Positions 9,079-17,874 of a DNA stretch of 64,000 bases are shown here, in pieces. How positions within the stretch are numbered: the stretch's first letter is position 1; each line of letters begins with the position of its first letter. The stretch spans positions 434,001 through 498,000 of the forward strand of contig CAVZPR010000002.1 of NCBI GenBank assembly GCA_963777285.1, given 5' to 3'. The position numbers and the translations under genes are program-made. Under the pieces are notes generated by a model. That model was not told the DNA's origin. It searched no databases and saw only the letters and a program-made list of their open reading frames with translations. Origin of the DNA: JAFARE01 sp963777285 (GTDB lineage Bacteria > Chloroflexota > Dormibacteria > Aeolococcales > Aeolococcaceae).

Positions 9079-10371
9079 GTGCGCAACCCGCTGCCGGAGG
9101 GGACTCTCAGCGTCGGCGCGGGACTGGTCATCGCAGGGCTGGCGCAGTACGGATTCCTCGCCGTCTCCGCGCACGCGCTGGGGCCGGGTCGCTACACGCC
9201 GCTGGCCAACTTCTGGTCGCTTCTCTTCGTCTGCGGACCCGGCTTCTTCCTGCCCCTTGAGCAGGAGGTGGGCCGGGCTCTGTCTGCTCGCCGTGCCCGT
9301 GGTGAGGGTGGACGGCCGCTGGTGCTGCGCGCCGCGATCGCGGGCGGCGCGCTGGCGGCCGTTCTCATGATCGCCGCCGCACTGGCGTCGGGGGCGATCG
9401 ACGCGCGGCTCTTCGCCGGTGACCCCGGCCTGGTCTGGGCGTTCATCGCCGGGCTCTTCGCCTACGCGCTGGAACACCTCACGCGCGGCACGCTGGCCGG
9501 CAACGGCCGTTTCCGCCCCTACGGCGCGCTGCTCGGCAGCGAAGGCATCCTCCGCGTGCTCCTGTGCAGCTTCTTCGCGGTGGTCGGAGTGAAGACGGCG
9601 GGGTGGTTCGGCTTCTCGCTCGTGCTCGCGACCTACGCGGCCGTCGTCATCACCGTTGCGGGGAGGCGGGGACTGCTCGCACCCGGGCCGCACGCGTCGT
9701 GGCGCGAGCTCTCTCGCGCCCTCGGTTTTCTGCTCGTGTCCTCGGTGCTCACGCAGTTCCTGCTGAGCATCGGGACTGTGGCCGTGCAGCTGCTCGCGAC
9801 GCCGGCGCAGCAGACCGCCGCAGGCCAATTCCTCACCGCACGCGTGCTGGCGTTCATCCCCATATTCCTGCTGCAGGCCGTGCAAGCATCGCTGCTGCCC
9901 AAGCTCGCCGCGCTGGCGGCGTCCGGACGCCACCGCGAGTTCCGCGGCGTGCTCGCCCGGCTGCTGCTGCTCATCGGGGCTGTGGGCGTCGCCGCCGTCG
10001 CCGGGTTCGCGGGCCTCGGCCCGCTGGCGGCGCGCATCCTCTTCGGCAGTGGCTTCGCCCTGGGACGGCTCGACTACGCGCTGCTGGCCGCTGCGTGCAC
10101 CGGGTTCATGGTCGCCCAGGTGCTGAACCAGGCGCTGGTGTCGCTCAGCGGCTACCCTCGGGCCACCGCGGGCTGGATCGGCGGGGCCGCCTGCTTCGTG
10201 GTGGTCACCCTGGTGGGGACGCAGCTCTTCCTGCGTGTCGAGCTCGGCCTGGTCGCGGGCGCCGCCGCCGCCGTGGCCGTCATGACCGTGCTGCTGCTGC
10301 CGCTGCTGCGGGCGCACGCCACGCGGGAAGCGGACGGGCTGCTCGCCGTGGCGCCGCCGGCGGAGATCTGA
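9079..10371 (+). CDS. Polysaccharide flippase-like membrane protein (MATE/Wzx superfamily)
   Basis: The ~430-residue protein has about 12 hydrophobic segments with the layout of lipid-linked oligosaccharide flippases. The first helix is GAGLVIAGLAQYGFLAVSAH, followed by a conserved-looking FWSLLFVCGPGFFLPLEQE loop. It would move a lipid-linked glycan across the membrane. The proposed start is GTG 9079, 13 bp after the gdhA stop; no strong ribosome site is visible and the frame is open upstream, so the start is uncertain. Specific substrate unknown. Its stop is two bases from the convergent mannosyltransferase-like gene. Confidence 0.72.
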   Translation: MRNPLPEGTLSVGAGLVIAGLAQYGFLAVSAHALGPGRYTPLANFWSLLFVCGPGFFLPLEQEVGRALSARRARGEGGRPLVLRAAIAGGALAAVLMIAAALASGAIDARLFAGDPGLVWAFIAGLFAYALEHLTRGTLAGNGRFRPYGALLGSEGILRVLLCSFFAVVGVKTAGWFGFSLVLATYAAVVITVAGRRGLLAPGPHASWRELSRALGFLLVSSVLTQFLLSIGTVAVQLLATPAQQTAAGQFLTARVLAFIPIFLLQAVQASLLPKLAALAASGRHREFRGVLARLLLLIGAVGVAAVAGFAGLGPLAARILFGSGFALGRLDYALLAAACTGFMVAQVLNQALVSLSGYPRATAGWIGGAACFVVVTLVGTQLFLRVELGLVAGAAAAVAVMTVLLLPLLRAHATREADGLLAVAPPAEI

Positions 10372-10372
10372 T

Positions 10373-11603
10373 TCAGCCGACGAAGCGGTTGAGCGCGAAG
10401 CCGTAGGTGAGGTACGCGCCGAGGCCACAGGAGGCGATCACGAGCGGCACCGCGATGCGGGGCCGATGTCGCAGCAAAATCGCGGCGAGGATGAACAGCG
10501 GAAACACGCTGAGCGCGTAGCGTGTCGTGCTGCGCAGCACGCCGTTGCTCATGAATACGACGGCGCTGAGCAGGATCAACGCGGCGTAGGAGCGCCGGCT
10601 GCGGACGAAGGCGTACGCGGATGCGCCCAGCAGCAGCACGACCGTGATCATGTCGGTCACGGCTTGGAAGCGATTGTCGAACAGGATCGCGGAGGTCACG
10701 TCGCGGATCGACCCGGCGACCGATGTCCAGGGCCCGGAGATCTGGTGCTGCCATCCCATCTCCGCGTGCAGGAAGCGCAGCGGGTCACCGAAACGCATTT
10801 GCATGTACAGCATCAGCGCCGCGATGGCGACCGCCGGCCCTGCGACGATCAACAGCGCGTCGGCTCGAACGCGGCGCAGGCTCCAGGCGCGCGTCTCCAT
10901 GTACTCGATGGCGAGCGGCACCACCAGGATCACCAGGTACACCTTGGTGAGGACGGCGGCGGCGGCGAAGACCGCAGCCCACCACCAGTGTCCGGACCGC
11001 GCTGCGAGGAAGCACCACACCAGGCACGCCAGCAGCAGCCCCTCCGCGTACATCACGCCGAAGAACAGCGACGCCGGGTACGCCAGCGCGAACAGCAGCA
11101 CCAGGTTGGCACCACGCTGATCGAGGTCGCGCAGCGCCAGGCGGTGCAGACCGATGAGCGCGGCCACCAGCGCCGCGGCTGACACCAGCGACGCGGCGCC
11201 GATCGCGTCGACGCGGAGCACCGCCATCGTGGCGCGTATCGCCGCCGGGTACAGGGGAGCGAACGCCGTCGAAGTCCTGGATCACGCCGGGCGCGATCTG
11301 GTGGTGGGCGCCGTGCCCGTAGCCGTTGACGGCGATGTCCAGGTACCAGGCGGCGTCCCAGTGCCGCCAGACGGTGAGCAGCGTCTCGGGTGACGCAGTC
11401 ACGGTGGCGAGCACGCTGCCGCCATGAGCGGCGAGCATCCCGATCACCTCGGTGACGACGCGAAAGACGGCGAAGCCCACGAGCGCAGGTATCACCGAGC
11501 CCTGCCATGCCACCCACGTGGCGCGGACCCTCTGGCCCGCTCGCGTGATCAGCGCCGGGGTTCGCGCCGCCGCCGCACCGGCGGCGCGCTCGCTCACCTC
11601 CAT
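10373..11603 (-). pseudogene. PIG-V-like GT-C mannosyltransferase, interrupted by a frameshift
   Basis: Two adjacent reading frames together make one ~410-residue GT-C protein. The upstream frame (start ATG 11603) encodes a membrane helix and the family motif VWRHWDAAWYLDIAVNGY. It then loses sense after GVIQDFDG. The next frame picks up with FAPLYPAAIRATMAVLRVD, where the F.PLYP..R motif is expected, and continues through several helices to NRFVG. The change lies between about 11262 and 11283 and corresponds to one extra base (or two missing). PIG-V-type enzymes transfer mannose from polyprenyl-phosphate-mannose outside the cytoplasmic membrane. The gene starts 13 bp after the M16 peptidase. 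Recent inactivation and a sequencing error look the same here. Confidence 0.75.
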
Positions 11604-11616
11604 GCGCGCACCAGTT

Positions 11617-12915
11617 CTAACCGCCCTGCCGCGTCGCCTCGAGAAGCTCGTCGCCGATGTCGCTGGGGCCAACGAACGCGAGGCGCACCGAGTCGGCGCC
11701 GGAGGCGATGCGCTCCGCGACGTCAGCAACCTCCGCGGCGGTGACCGCGGCGATCGCAGCCGCGCGCTGATCCGGCGTCTCCATCGGCAGCCCGGCGCGC
11801 CACCTGGAGCCGAAGAAGCGCGCGCTCGCCATCGCCGTCTCCGTCCCGCGCAGCAGACGTCCGATCATCGCCGACTTGGCCGCGCTCAGCTCCGCCTGGG
11901 GTACGCGCCGCGACGCCAGCTTGTGGAACTCACGGAATGACAGCTGCGTCGCTTTGCGCGCATCCCGCGGCCGTGTGGCGGTGGAGATGGCGAACAGGCC
12001 GCAATCGTCGAACCCCTCGTGGTGGGCGAAGATGCTGTAGCAGAGCCCGTTTCGCTCGCGCACCGTCTGGAAGAGGCGCGACGACATGCCGCCGCCGAGC
12101 ACGTGCGTCATCACCGCCAGCGCCGTGCGTTGCTCGTCCAGCGCGGGGATCCCGGGCATGGCGAACGCGACGCGGATCTGCGGCTCCTCGCCCGCCGTCG
12201 GCGGGCGCACGTTCGCCGTGTACACGTCGCCCTGCCCCCACCGCGCCGCTGCGCGGGGCTTGCTGCGCGCGTGGGGTATCCCCGCGAGCAGGCGCCCACC
12301 CTGATCAGGGCTGAGGCTGGCGCCGCCGGCGATGACCAGGCACATCGACCGGGGCGCGTAGAAGGACTGGTGGTAGTCGACGAGCTGCTCGCGCGTGGCG
12401 CGTTCGATGACGGCGGGGAAGCCCGCCGCCGACCAGGACATGGGCTGATCGCCACCGAACGCGACCGTGCCCAGCCGGTCCCAGATCCATCCATCAGGGT
12501 CGGCCAGGCGCATCGACAGCTCCTGCAGCACCACGTTGCGCTCGCGTTCCACCTCTTCTGCCTCGAAGAGGGGATGGCTCAGCATGTCGGTGATGATGTC
12601 CGCCAGCTCGTCGAGCGCCGAGGCGGGACCCTCGGCAAAGTACGCCACCTCCTCGGTGTCCGTGTACGCGTTGGTCGCCGCGCCGAGTCTGTCGATCTCC
12701 CTGGAGATGATCTTGGTGGACGGCCGGCGCTGTGTCCCCTTGAAGAACATGTGCTCGAGGTAGTGCGCCAAGCCCGAGGTCTCAGCCGTCTCGTCGCGCG
12801 ATCCGGCCCGCACTATGAGAAAGACCCCGACGTTGCGGCTGCCCGAGGGCGCGTTGAGCAGCGTCACGCCGTTGCCCAGCGTGGTGAGCGTCGGATCGTA
12901 CGGGTTGAGTGGCAT
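11617..12915 (-). CDS. M16 family zinc metalloprotease (processing-peptidase-like)
   Basis: The 432-residue protein has the inverted zinc motif H51-Y-L-E54-H55 and the distal acidic segment EAEEVERERNVVLQEL about 80 residues later, which supplies the third zinc ligand. The C-terminal half carries VLGGGMSSRLFQTVRERNGLCYSI, the R/Y pair typical of the inactive-like second M16 domain. Length is normal for a two-domain bacterial M16 such as YmxG/PqqL-type proteins. Substrate is unknown; roles in peptide or leader degradation are typical. It starts 9 bp after the ahcY stop and is followed 13 bp later by the mannosyltransferase gene. Confidence 0.92.
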   Translation of the reverse strand: MPLNPYDPTLTTLGNGVTLLNAPSGSRNVGVFLIVRAGSRDETAETSGLAHYLEHMFFKGTQRRPSTKIISREIDRLGAATNAYTDTEEVAYFAEGPASALDELADIITDMLSHPLFEAEEVERERNVVLQELSMRLADPDGWIWDRLGTVAFGGDQPMSWSAAGFPAVIERATREQLVDYHQSFYAPRSMCLVIAGGASLSPDQGGRLLAGIPHARSKPRAAARWGQGDVYTANVRPPTAGEEPQIRVAFAMPGIPALDEQRTALAVMTHVLGGGMSSRLFQTVRERNGLCYSIFAHHEGFDDCGLFAISTATRPRDARKATQLSFREFHKLASRRVPQAELSAAKSAMIGRLLRGTETAMASARFFGSRWRAGLPMETPDQRAAAIAAVTAAEVADVAERIASGADSVRLAFVGPSDIGDELLEATRQGG

Positions 12916-12924
12916 CGAGCTCCT

Positions 12925-14205
12925 CTACGAGGTGCCCGATTCCCACGACGCCAGGTAGCGCTCCTGCTCGGCTGTGAGCGTGTCGATGGCGACCCCCATG
13001 GCACGCAGCTTCAGCCTCGCGACTTCGCGGTCGATCGACGGCGGCACGTCGTGCACGCCGAGCTCCAGCTCCCCGTGATGTCTGGCCACGTGCTCGGCGC
13101 AGAGCGCCTGGTTGGCGAAGCTCATGTCCATCACGGCTGCGGGGTGTCCCTCCGCTGCGGCAAGGTTGAGCAGGCGACCCTCGGCGAGCAAATGCACGGT
13201 GCGACCGTTGCGCAGCCTGTGTGACTGCACGAAGCGGCGCGGCTCGGTCACCTCCACGGACATCTCATCGAGCATCGCCAGGTTGATCTCATCATTGAAA
13301 TGGCCGCTGTTGGCCACAATCGCGCCATCCTTGAACGCCTCGATGTGCTGCCGGTCGATCACGTTGATGTCGCCGGTGACCGTGATCACGATGTCGGCTT
13401 CGGCCGCTGCTTCCGCGAGCGGCATGACGCGGTACCCGTCCATCACCGCCTCCAGCGCACGAGTGGGATCGACCTCGGTGACCACGACGTGCGCACCCAG
13501 GCCGGCGGCGCGGCTGGCCAGGCCGCGGCCGCACCATCCGTAGCCGCAGACGACGAGCGTGCGCCCGGCGAGGAGCACGTTGGTGGCGCGGATGAGGCCG
13601 TCGATCGTGCTCTGTCCGGTGCCGTAGCGGTTGTCGAAAAGGTGCTTGGTCAGGGCTTCGTTGACCGCGATGATGGGAAAGCGCAGCGCACCGTCGCGAG
13701 CCATGGCGCGAAGCCGGATGACCCCTGTGGTGGTCTCCTCGGTCCCGGCGAGGACGCCGTCCAGCAGCTCCCGCCGCCCCTTGTGCAGCTCGGCGACGAG
13801 GTCGGCGCCGTCGTCCATGGTCAGCTGCGGGCGAGAGTCGAGCACGGACTGGATGTGACTGTAGTATCGAGCGGAGTCCTCACCCTTCACCGCATACGTG
13901 GGAATGCCATGTGACCTCGACAGCGCAGCCGCCACCGCGTCCTGGGTCGACAGCGGGTTGCTCGCGCAGAGGCGCACCTCGGCGCCGCCGCTCTTCAGGG
14001 TGATCGCCAGGTTGGCCGTCTCGCTGGTCACGTGCAGACACGCTGCCAGGCGCATCCCGGCGAGCGGCTGCTCCTGTTCGAATCGCTGTCTGATCAGCCG
14101 GAGCACCGGCATCTCGCGTCCCGCCCATTCGATCAGCCTCTCACCCTCGGGCGCGAGCGAGGGGTCCGCGACGTCAAAGTCCATCGTCTTCATGGTGCTG
14201 CTCAC
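12925..14205 (-). CDS. ahcY: Adenosylhomocysteinase
   Basis: The 426-residue NAD-containing enzyme hydrolyses S-adenosylhomocysteine to homocysteine and adenosine, clearing the product inhibitor of methyltransferases. Motifs: LHVTSETANLAITL, CASNPLSTQDAVAAAL, GTEETTTGVIRL, FDNRYGTGQSTIDGLIRATN and the NAD-binding CGYGWCGRGLASRAAGLG. The C-terminal YLASWESGTS contrasts with the usual KPxHYRY ending seen in longer homologues and resembles the shorter bacterial/archaeal form. The start may be ATG 14205 or ATG 14190. The divergent glycosyltransferase begins only 6 bp away, so one promoter must lie inside a coding region. Confidence 0.95.
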   Translation of the reverse strand: MSSTMKTMDFDVADPSLAPEGERLIEWAGREMPVLRLIRQRFEQEQPLAGMRLAACLHVTSETANLAITLKSGGAEVRLCASNPLSTQDAVAAALSRSHGIPTYAVKGEDSARYYSHIQSVLDSRPQLTMDDGADLVAELHKGRRELLDGVLAGTEETTTGVIRLRAMARDGALRFPIIAVNEALTKHLFDNRYGTGQSTIDGLIRATNVLLAGRTLVVCGYGWCGRGLASRAAGLGAHVVVTEVDPTRALEAVMDGYRVMPLAEAAAEADIVITVTGDINVIDRQHIEAFKDGAIVANSGHFNDEINLAMLDEMSVEVTEPRRFVQSHRLRNGRTVHLLAEGRLLNLAAAEGHPAAVMDMSFANQALCAEHVARHHGELELGVHDVPPSIDREVARLKLRAMGVAIDTLTAEQERYLASWESGTS

Positions 14206-14211
14206 CGGCTG

Positions 14212-15402
14212 ATGCTATCGGATCGAGCACGCTCTGCGGCCGAAGATCCTCGGCGGACGCTGTACATCGACGCCAAGGTGATGGCGCAGCCGCGGGTGAG
14301 CGGCATCGGCCACACGCTGCGCGGGCTGGTCACGGCGATGCACGCAAACGACGAGGTGCGCGCCGCCTATCGCATCAAGCTGCTCGCCCCGCTCGACGGC
14401 CACGCGCAACTCCGCAGCCTGAATCTCAGGCATGCCGGGGTCGTGCGTTTGCCGCTGCCGATCCGCGGCTATGATCGCTGGCCGGGACTGCGCGTGCTGC
14501 CGCCGCTCGACACGCTCCTGGGGCGCGGAGTCTACGTGTTCCCCCACTACGGCAACTGGCCGCTGCGACATTCACCGTCACTCACCTTCGTGCACGACAT
14601 CGCCTTCCTGCGCATGCCGCACACCGTGGGCGGCAACCTCGACCTGCTGACGCGAAACATCGGACGGTGGACGCAGCGCACCACGCTCGTGGTGACGGTG
14701 TCTGAGTTCTCGCGTGGCGAGATCTCGAGGTACCTGGGAATCGCGGCCGACAGGATCGCCGTCGTGCCCTGGGGTGTCGACCGCGCGGTGTTCGAGCCTG
14801 CAGCCCAGGAAGCGATCGAACGGGTGCGTCGCCGCCACGGCCTGCCTGAAGGCTACGTGCTCTACCTGGGCAACATCGAACCGCGCAAGAACCTGGTGCG
14901 GCTCATCGAGGCGTACCGGCTGCTGCCTGCCGATCTGCGCCGTGAGCATCCCCTGGTGCTGGCGGGCGGCTTCGGCTGGAAGCCATCCGCAATCGAGCGG
15001 GCCATCGCCGAGGCGCGCGACGCCGGCGCGCGGGTGATCCGTCCCGAGCGGTACGTCGAGGACGAGGACCTGCCGGGGCTGCTGAGCGCCGCGTCGCTGC
15101 TCGCGCAGCCGTCGTTGTACGAGGGCTTCGGCGTCGCCCCGCTGCAAGCGATGGCGTGCGGCATTCCTGTGGTGATGGCCCACAACTCCGCGCAGCCCGA
15201 GGTGGGCGGCGACGCTGCGGTCTACGTCGACGCGATGGATACGCGCGACATCGCCGCAGGAATCGAGTCGCTGCTTGTCGACGCCGGCCTGCGCGCCCGG
15301 CTCGCGGCACGTGGCGAGGCTCGCGCGCGAACGCTGTCGTGGGACCGCAGCGTCGCAGCCATGCTCGACGCACTGCGGCGCGCCACCGGCGACGCCAGGT
15401 GA
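14212..15402 (+). CDS. Glycosyltransferase family 4
   Basis: The 396-residue GT-B enzyme has an N-terminal domain with LYIDAKVMAQPRVSGIGHTL, the early Gly-rich donor loop, FVHDIAFLR and VVTVSEFSRGEI. The C-terminal domain shows LYLGNIEPRKNLVRLIEAY and the nucleotide-sugar EX7E-type motif in PSLYEGFGVAPLQAMACG. Such enzymes are cytoplasmic, retaining and often mannosyl- or rhamnosyltransferases of capsule or O-antigen-like pathways; the sugar cannot be read here. Start at ATG 14212. The stop overlaps the methyltransferase start by four bases (GTGA), indicating coupled translation. Confidence 0.9.
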   Translation: MLSDRARSAAEDPRRTLYIDAKVMAQPRVSGIGHTLRGLVTAMHANDEVRAAYRIKLLAPLDGHAQLRSLNLRHAGVVRLPLPIRGYDRWPGLRVLPPLDTLLGRGVYVFPHYGNWPLRHSPSLTFVHDIAFLRMPHTVGGNLDLLTRNIGRWTQRTTLVVTVSEFSRGEISRYLGIAADRIAVVPWGVDRAVFEPAAQEAIERVRRRHGLPEGYVLYLGNIEPRKNLVRLIEAYRLLPADLRREHPLVLAGGFGWKPSAIERAIAEARDAGARVIRPERYVEDEDLPGLLSAASLLAQPSLYEGFGVAPLQAMACGIPVVMAHNSAQPEVGGDAAVYVDAMDTRDIAAGIESLLVDAGLRARLAARGEARARTLSWDRSVAAMLDALRRATGDAR

Positions 15403-16322
15403 CCGCGGCTCCTCCCCTGGCGTCGAGCCTGTCGCTCGACGGGCTCTCTGCATTCGATTACGAAGGCCTGCGCACGTTTCTCGACCCAAGCGACGGCGGC
15501 GTCGACCCGCAGACGCTCGGCCTTGCCCTGGGCGACTCCCCGCGCGAGCTGGTGTCGCGAGTGCGCGCGGCGCTGCCGCCGCCGTGCCGTGACGCTTTTG
15601 ACGCCGGGCGCAGCGCCGCTGACGACCGGAGCCGCACCGACGCACGCCGCGCCGTCGTCGACCAGCTCTTCTGGCCGCTCGTGTACTGGACGCGTCCCGA
15701 CGACTACGAGGAGCTGATCGCGGGCGAGGAGATCGCGCCGGAGCTCCTGTCCGCTCTGGAGGTCGACCGCGCCGTGGTGTGTGACATCGGCGCGGGCACG
15801 GGCCGGTTCACGCTCATGGTCTCGGCTCGCGCGCAGCGGGTCATCGCGGTCGACGCCACGCCGACGCTGCTGGAGCGACTGCAGCGCAAGGCCGAGGCCC
15901 GCGTCGCGCGCAACGTCGAGCTGCGCCGGGGCAGCTTCGCTGCGCTGCCGCTCGAGTCGGCCAGCGTCGACCTCGCGGTGGCCTGCTCCTCGTTCACGAC
16001 CACGGGGCCGCACGGCGGCGAGCAGGCGCTCGCAGAGGCGGAGCGCATCGTCCGCCCCGGCGGCGCCGTCGCCATCATCTGGCCGCAGCAGCCGGAGTGG
16101 CTGACCGCGCGCGGCTACGTCACGGTGACGCGCGGCGCGAGCGACGGCGCCGTGCGGTTTCGTGACGCCGCGACCGCCGAGCGGCTGTGTGCCATGTACC
16201 ACAGCGAGAAGGCGGCGCGATGGGTGCGCGCGCACGCCGGCAGCGCGGTCCCCTACTCCGTGCTCGGTCTGACCGCGCCGAACCACATGTGCGTCAAGCG
16301 CATGGTCACTCCTTCTCCGTGA
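15399..16322 (+). CDS. SAM-dependent class I methyltransferase
   Basis: The 307-residue protein has a Rossmann methyltransferase core: VVCDIGAGTGRFTLMV (motif I), RVIAVDATPTLLERL (acidic motif II), VELRRGSFAALPLESASVDLAVAC, and EAERIVRPGGAVAIIWPQ (motif VI). It belongs to the Methyltransf_11/25 type with a ~130-residue N-terminal extension of unknown role. GTG 15399 overlaps the glycosyltransferase stop, so it probably acts in the same glycan or lipid pathway. The last 17 bases overlap a convergent gene. Target unknown. Confidence 0.85.
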   Translation: MTAAPPLASSLSLDGLSAFDYEGLRTFLDPSDGGVDPQTLGLALGDSPRELVSRVRAALPPPCRDAFDAGRSAADDRSRTDARRAVVDQLFWPLVYWTRPDDYEELIAGEEIAPELLSALEVDRAVVCDIGAGTGRFTLMVSARAQRVIAVDATPTLLERLQRKAEARVARNVELRRGSFAALPLESASVDLAVACSSFTTTGPHGGEQALAEAERIVRPGGAVAIIWPQQPEWLTARGYVTVTRGASDGAVRFRDAATAERLCAMYHSEKAARWVRAHAGSAVPYSVLGLTAPNHMCVKRMVTPSP

Positions 16323-17838
16323 CGCGGTACTCGAGGTAGGCGCCGAACATCAGCCGCGTCTGCGCTTCCAGCGCGGGAATGACGCTGAGCGCCAGGCCCA
16401 CCACCGGGTACAGGAACAGCTGCAGGTCGGCCCAGCGCCGCCGCCACCAGGGCCACCCGGCAGGCTTGGGGCACATGCGCCGGTCGACCTGGATCAGCAG
16501 CAGCGTGTTGAGCAGCGTCACGGTGAGGATGCCGGCGGTGAGATACCCGATGAGCTCTGCAGCCGTGGAGAGGCTGTAGTCCAGGTCGATGAACGCCGGG
16601 AGCGCGCCGCCGAAGAAGAGCAGCAGCGGCAGCGTCGACCAGGTCAGGTGGTTGAAGATGAGCGACGAGTAGCGTCGCGCCCGCAGCCGCCACGGAATCT
16701 CGGGGTGGTGCAGGATCCGTGCGGTGACGTACGGGATGTCGGTCGCCCCCCACGCCCAGCGCTTGATCTGGTTGTACTGTGACAGGTGCGTGCTCGAGTA
16801 GTCGCGCGCCCGAGGTGCGTCGCCGTGCACCGGCAGGAACGCCGAGCGGACGTCGAGCTCCGCACCGTATCGGAAGAACGCCTTCCAGAAGAATCGTGAG
16901 TCCTCGGGGATGACGTCAGCGTCCCAGTAGCCCACCTCCGACAGGAGGTTCAGCGACATCGAGTACGAGGAGAACATCACCAGGCGCTTGCGGTTCTGGT
17001 GCAGGAACATCTGCCACTGCGTCGCCGCCGTGGCCATGACGCGCACCGCCGCAGGCACACGCCACAGGTTGTTGAGGAACACGGGCACCGGCTGCCATAT
17101 CGACGTCAGCCGGTTGCCTGCCACGCAGAACTGGGCGGTCAGGTAAGCGAAGTACTGGGGATGGAGGCGGTAGTCGCTGTCGAGGTCGGTGACCATCGTC
17201 TTGCGCGGATCCAGTCCCATCGCGTCGCACGCCTGGCGCAGCACGGGCCCGCCGTACGACATCGCCGCCGACTTGCCCAGCACCACCCCGGGGAGCAGCG
17301 GGTCCTTGATGTGGACGAAGTCGCGGAACCGGCCGGCGAATTCCTCGCGCAGGCGGCTCACGTTCTCGATGCCGCCCTGGTCGGTGACGCGCGTGATCAC
17401 GGCGCAGACGATCTGCCGGTGCGGATAGTTCTGCGCAGCCAGCGCCGCGACCGTCTCGCGCAGCACCTCGTAGCGCTCCGTGTAGGTCGGGATCAGCGCA
17501 CAGTGGATGACCTCCGACGGACGAGGGGCGCCGGCGGGCGACGCGTCCTCCAGCTCGCGGCAGCGCAGCCACCAGTCGACCGCAGCGGTGCGCTCCAGCG
17601 CGCGCAGCGAGCGGCGGACGCAGCGGACGGTGTACGTGGTGCGGAACAGCCAGTAGAGGTCGAGAGCCACGGCGCCGACACCGAGGATCCAAAGCTGCCC
17701 GGGGTCGTTCAGCCTGATGGCGAAGGCGGTCAGCACCGGCACCAGGAGGACGAACCAAGTGAGCGCGCCCGGTAGGATCTCCAGAAGGCGCTGCTGTGTC
17801 CGCGAGGAGGGCGAGAAGCCTCGCAGGAGCGCGATCAT
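16306..17838 (-). CDS. Membrane-embedded family 2 glycosyltransferase (cellulose-synthase-like)
   Basis: The 510-residue processive-type GT2 has two N-terminal helices (about 25-42 and 48-65) and a cytoplasmic catalytic domain. Motifs include ALIPTYTERYEVLRETV, the DxD-type T217-D-L-D-S-D222, PEDSRFFW (general base region) and QYNQIKRWAW (the QxxRW acceptor motif). Several C-terminal helices follow (TWSTLPLLLFFGGALPAF onward). Such proteins polymerise or transfer hexoses across the membrane. Substrate is not deducible. It stands alone on this strand, convergent with the methyltransferase by 17 bp and divergent from the histone-like gene. Confidence 0.87.
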   Translation of the reverse strand: MIALLRGFSPSSRTQQRLLEILPGALTWFVLLVPVLTAFAIRLNDPGQLWILGVGAVALDLYWLFRTTYTVRCVRRSLRALERTAAVDWWLRCRELEDASPAGAPRPSEVIHCALIPTYTERYEVLRETVAALAAQNYPHRQIVCAVITRVTDQGGIENVSRLREEFAGRFRDFVHIKDPLLPGVVLGKSAAMSYGGPVLRQACDAMGLDPRKTMVTDLDSDYRLHPQYFAYLTAQFCVAGNRLTSIWQPVPVFLNNLWRVPAAVRVMATAATQWQMFLHQNRKRLVMFSSYSMSLNLLSEVGYWDADVIPEDSRFFWKAFFRYGAELDVRSAFLPVHGDAPRARDYSSTHLSQYNQIKRWAWGATDIPYVTARILHHPEIPWRLRARRYSSLIFNHLTWSTLPLLLFFGGALPAFIDLDYSLSTAAELIGYLTAGILTVTLLNTLLLIQVDRRMCPKPAGWPWWRRRWADLQLFLYPVVGLALSVIPALEAQTRLMFGAYLEYRVTEKE

Positions 17839-17874
17839 CCCGGGAGCCAGTCTAGACGGAGCACACCACGGACC

